From Nostoc sp. NMS2 (GTDB taxonomy: Bacteria > Cyanobacteriota > Cyanobacteriia > Cyanobacteriales > Nostocaceae): a stretch of DNA of 52,257 nt. The notes under the pieces were generated by a model that ran no database searches, had not been told where the DNA came from, and saw only the letters and a program-made list of their open reading frames with translations. The stretch is from NCBI RefSeq assembly GCF_017115105.1, contig NZ_JABXKH010000158.1, positions 1-52,257 on the forward strand, given 5' to 3'. This document shows positions 49,824 through 52,257 of this stretch, in pieces; position 1 is the first letter of the stretch; the number at the start of each line of letters is the position of its first letter. The position numbers were made by a program, and so were the translations under genes.

Positions 49824-52079
49824 TTGCGCCTGCAACATCTACCCAATTCAGGCTACCGCCGCAACGCTGTGATTAGTGGACTATTAAAAAAACTCTGTGT
49901 CCCTTTTGTCAAAGTTCAGGATTCGCGTGAAACGTCCAAGAACAAAAGCTGGTTGCAAATTATTTTAGTTACCAGTGTGGGAGTCACCGCCTTTATCTGG
50001 GGAGTTCGGGAACTCAAGTGGTTACAGTCTTGGGAGTTAAGAGTTTATGATGAAATGTTGCGATCGCGTCCAGCACAAGCACCCGATCGGCGGATTTTGC
50101 TAGTAACAATCACTGACGACGATCTCAAACGAGAGAAATGGACTCTATCAGATCGGACAATCAATCAGCTATTAAAAAAAATTGAGTCTTATCAACCGCG
50201 AATTGTTGGTTTATATCTTTTCCAACCAGAAGACAACAATTTGGCAACTAATTTCCCAAATCAAGATAACATTGTCAGCACTTGTTTGTTCAGCAGTTTG
50301 GGTAGAGATGAAATTCCACCGCCGACTAATTTTCCTATAGATAATGTTGGGTTTAGCGATGTCGTTTCTGACAATGAAAACGACCAAATTCTCCGCCGTA
50401 GTTTGTTATTTGCTTACTCTACAGACAATAAATGTACAACATCATTTGCATTTGGGGCGCTAATAGCAATTAATTATCTAGAAAAACAAGGTATTGAATA
50501 CCAGTTTACTAATAAAAAAGAATTACAGTTAGGTAAAACCCTCTTCCCGCGTTTACAACCTAATTCCGGTAGCTATCAACATCTGGATACAGATGGCTAT
50601 CAAATATTATTAAATTACCGTCACCCCAACAGCCTCGCCGATCAAGTAACCCTAAGAGATGTTCTTAGTGGCCGAGTCAACCCCAATTTAGTTAAAGACC
50701 GCCTTGTAATTATTGGCACTACGGCGGCTAATCTCCCTCCTGGTGGTTTCTATACACCCTACAGCACTTTGCCGGATCAGCCAGCTAAAATGCCTGCTCT
50801 GTTTATTCATGCACAGATAGCAAGTCAACTCATCAGTACAGTGTTGGATGGGCGATCGCTAATTTGGTATTGGCCCGACTGGGTGGAACTTATTTGGATG
50901 TGGGGTTGGTCGCTTTTAGGGGGAATTATCGGATGGCGGTGGCAAAATCCGTTGCTGTTGCTAGTGGTGGCAGGGACAACTCTACTTGGGTTAGTGGGAA
51001 TCTGCGTTGCTTTGTTTTTGCAAGCTGGATGGGTGCCTTTAGTTCCCTCTGCTCTGACTTTGGTTGTTAGTAGTATCTGTGTGATTGCTTATACTAGCTA
51101 CCAAAACCAGCGACAAACTCAGGTGATTATTCTGCAAGTTGAAAAACAACAAGAAGCGATCGCACAATTAAATGTACTCTTAGAAGACAAAACAGCAATT
51201 CCCGATTCGTCTCTTGATTTTCCTCCCCCAGTTGATTCACCAGAAAGAAAATCAGGTGATTTGCTTTTGGGTGGACGCTACAAAATTTCTCAAGTTCTTG
51301 GTGCAGGTGGATTTGGTCGCACTTATTTAGCACAGGATACTCAACGACCGGGGAATCCTACTTGTGTAGTTAAAAAGTTAATGCCAGCCCGTCAAGATAC
51401 ACGATTTTTGCAAGTTGCTCGCAGGTTGTTTAATAGTGAAGCTGAAATATTAGAATCTTTGGGTAAACATCATCAGATTCCCGAACTACTGGCTTATTTT
51501 GAAGATGACCAAGAATTCTATTTAATTCAACAATATATCGAAGGACATACTTTAAGTGAAGAATTACCACCTGTGCAGGATGTGCAAAGCGAATTATTTG
51601 TAATAGAGATGTTCAAACAAGTTTTAGAGGTTCTAGAATTTGTTCACCAACATCGAGTGATTCATCGTGATATCAAACCGACTAATATTATTAGATGCGC
51701 TCAAGATAATCGGCTGGTATTGATTGATTTTGGTGCAGTCAAATTGATGCAACCGTCGAGTAGCGAGCAAACCGAATTAGCCACAGTAGCCATCGGGACG
51801 CGGGGTTATGCGCCTCCAGAACAATTTGCCGGTCATCCTCGCATCTGTAGTGACATTTACGCTTTAGGAATGATTGGTATTCAAGCCATAACTGGGATAC
51901 TACCGCAAGAACTCCATCCAGATCCAGAAACGGGGAATGTGATGTGGCGGCAAACAATGCCAGTCAGCGAAGAATTGGCGGCAATTTTAGATAAAATGGT
52001 TTGCTATCATTTTAGCGATCGCTATCAATCAGCTGCCGCAGTTTTACAAGATTTAAAACGGATGTTGCCGCTCTATTAA
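49824..52079 (+). CDS. CHASE2-domain serine/threonine protein kinase
   Basis: A 751-residue sensor kinase. After a short cytoplasmic part and a membrane helix (IILVTSVGVTAFIWGV), residues about 65-345 form a CHASE2 extracellular sensor (WELRVYDEMLRSRPAQAPDRRILLVTI, then DRLVIIGTTAANL). Two or three helices follow (360-440), and then a Ser/Thr kinase domain from about 480. The kinase is intact: LGAGGFGRTYLA, VVKKLM with the ATP Lys, VIHRDIKPTNI near 611 and LIDFGAVK near 633. The start in this frame is TTG; a GTG 15 codons in is an alternative. This is a typical cyanobacterial transmembrane STK; ligand and targets are unknown. Confidence 0.9.
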   Translation: MRLQHLPNSGYRRNAVISGLLKKLCVPFVKVQDSRETSKNKSWLQIILVTSVGVTAFIWGVRELKWLQSWELRVYDEMLRSRPAQAPDRRILLVTITDDDLKREKWTLSDRTINQLLKKIESYQPRIVGLYLFQPEDNNLATNFPNQDNIVSTCLFSSLGRDEIPPPTNFPIDNVGFSDVVSDNENDQILRRSLLFAYSTDNKCTTSFAFGALIAINYLEKQGIEYQFTNKKELQLGKTLFPRLQPNSGSYQHLDTDGYQILLNYRHPNSLADQVTLRDVLSGRVNPNLVKDRLVIIGTTAANLPPGGFYTPYSTLPDQPAKMPALFIHAQIASQLISTVLDGRSLIWYWPDWVELIWMWGWSLLGGIIGWRWQNPLLLLVVAGTTLLGLVGICVALFLQAGWVPLVPSALTLVVSSICVIAYTSYQNQRQTQVIILQVEKQQEAIAQLNVLLEDKTAIPDSSLDFPPPVDSPERKSGDLLLGGRYKISQVLGAGGFGRTYLAQDTQRPGNPTCVVKKLMPARQDTRFLQVARRLFNSEAEILESLGKHHQIPELLAYFEDDQEFYLIQQYIEGHTLSEELPPVQDVQSELFVIEMFKQVLEVLEFVHQHRVIHRDIKPTNIIRCAQDNRLVLIDFGAVKLMQPSSSEQTELATVAIGTRGYAPPEQFAGHPRICSDIYALGMIGIQAITGILPQELHPDPETGNVMWRQTMPVSEELAAILDKMVCYHFSDRYQSAAAVLQDLKRMLPLY

Positions 52080-52257
52080 ACTTACCTAAAACTATCTAAG
52101 TCTCGACTTCCAGTCGCCTAGTGCTATTTAAATCCCGCGAGCCTTGGACTACTTAAGCTACTCCATACCCTGTATACGGGCGCTTATACGGTGGATGTAA
52201 ACGGGAGCATCTCACCTTTGCAAATATAGGTGTAAGTGAGGGAAGATAGTTACACTC
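52080..52257. other. Window end, no gene seen
   Basis: The last 178 bp after the kinase stop show no open frame of note and no strong hairpin with a T-run. Confidence 0.5.

Overview
The window looks like a chromosomal segment of a filamentous heterocystous cyanobacterium (Nostoc or a close relative). The sequence evidence is dense HIP1 octamers (GCGATCGC), heptanucleotide tandem repeats of ATTACGA, palindromic GTAGGTTGGGT repeats, and cyanobacterial families (DUF2555, CHASE2 kinase, SLH/OprB-type porin, four-ACT aspartokinase). No rRNA, tRNA, CRISPR array, prophage or complete transposase gene was recognised.

Layout. 0.1-3.4 kb: oxygen-independent coproporphyrinogen oxidase (hemN) and a two-gene unit of a lipoprotein plus a small helical protein. 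3.8-6.0 kb: a multidomain CBM20 / SGNH hydrolase / DUF1796 protein. 6.0-12.7 kb: accessory DNA with duplicated toxin-antitoxin remnants around an alpha/beta hydrolase, an amidase, a pentapeptide-repeat membrane protein, and a vapBC-like locus whose toxin gene is broken by a 146-bp miniature element. 13-25.9 kb: mostly housekeeping genes (acyl/malonyl-CoA synthetase, CorA, a TPR pseudokinase, aspartokinase, DUF155 protein, carboxylesterase, DUF2555, CoaBC, a 2-hydroxyacid dehydrogenase), with nuclease and toxin fragments at 20.7-21.2 kb.

26.3-48.5 kb holds an organosulfur-scavenging island. Leftward ssuD, ssuC and ssuB encode an FMNH2-dependent sulfonate monooxygenase and its ABC importer. A rightward porin, a VTT membrane protein and a glycosyltransferase come next. 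Then follow a flavoprotein/ferredoxin pair with a substrate-binding lipoprotein, which resembles the asfABC aryl-desulfonation genes of Pseudomonas. After these come two near-identical amidohydrolases flanking an MFS transporter, a second binding protein, a TauD-type dioxygenase, and two more binding proteins. Four binding lipoproteins therefore sit beside a single visible ABC permease/ATPase pair. The likely logic is uptake of several sulfonates, release of sulfite by three chemistries (FMN monooxygenase, 2-oxoglutarate dioxygenase, flavin/iron-sulfur reductase), and processing or export of the carbon skeleton by the amidohydrolase/MFS unit. This is inference from family membership and gene order.

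48.5-52.3 kb: an HTH regulator, a response-regulator remnant, a small membrane protein and a CHASE2-Ser/Thr kinase. Throughout, intergenic DNA is unusually rich in miniature inverted-repeat elements, 21-bp tandem arrays, G-rich minisatellites and nested palindromes. Several of these have entered genes (lysC, the porin, the pentapeptide protein, vapC).
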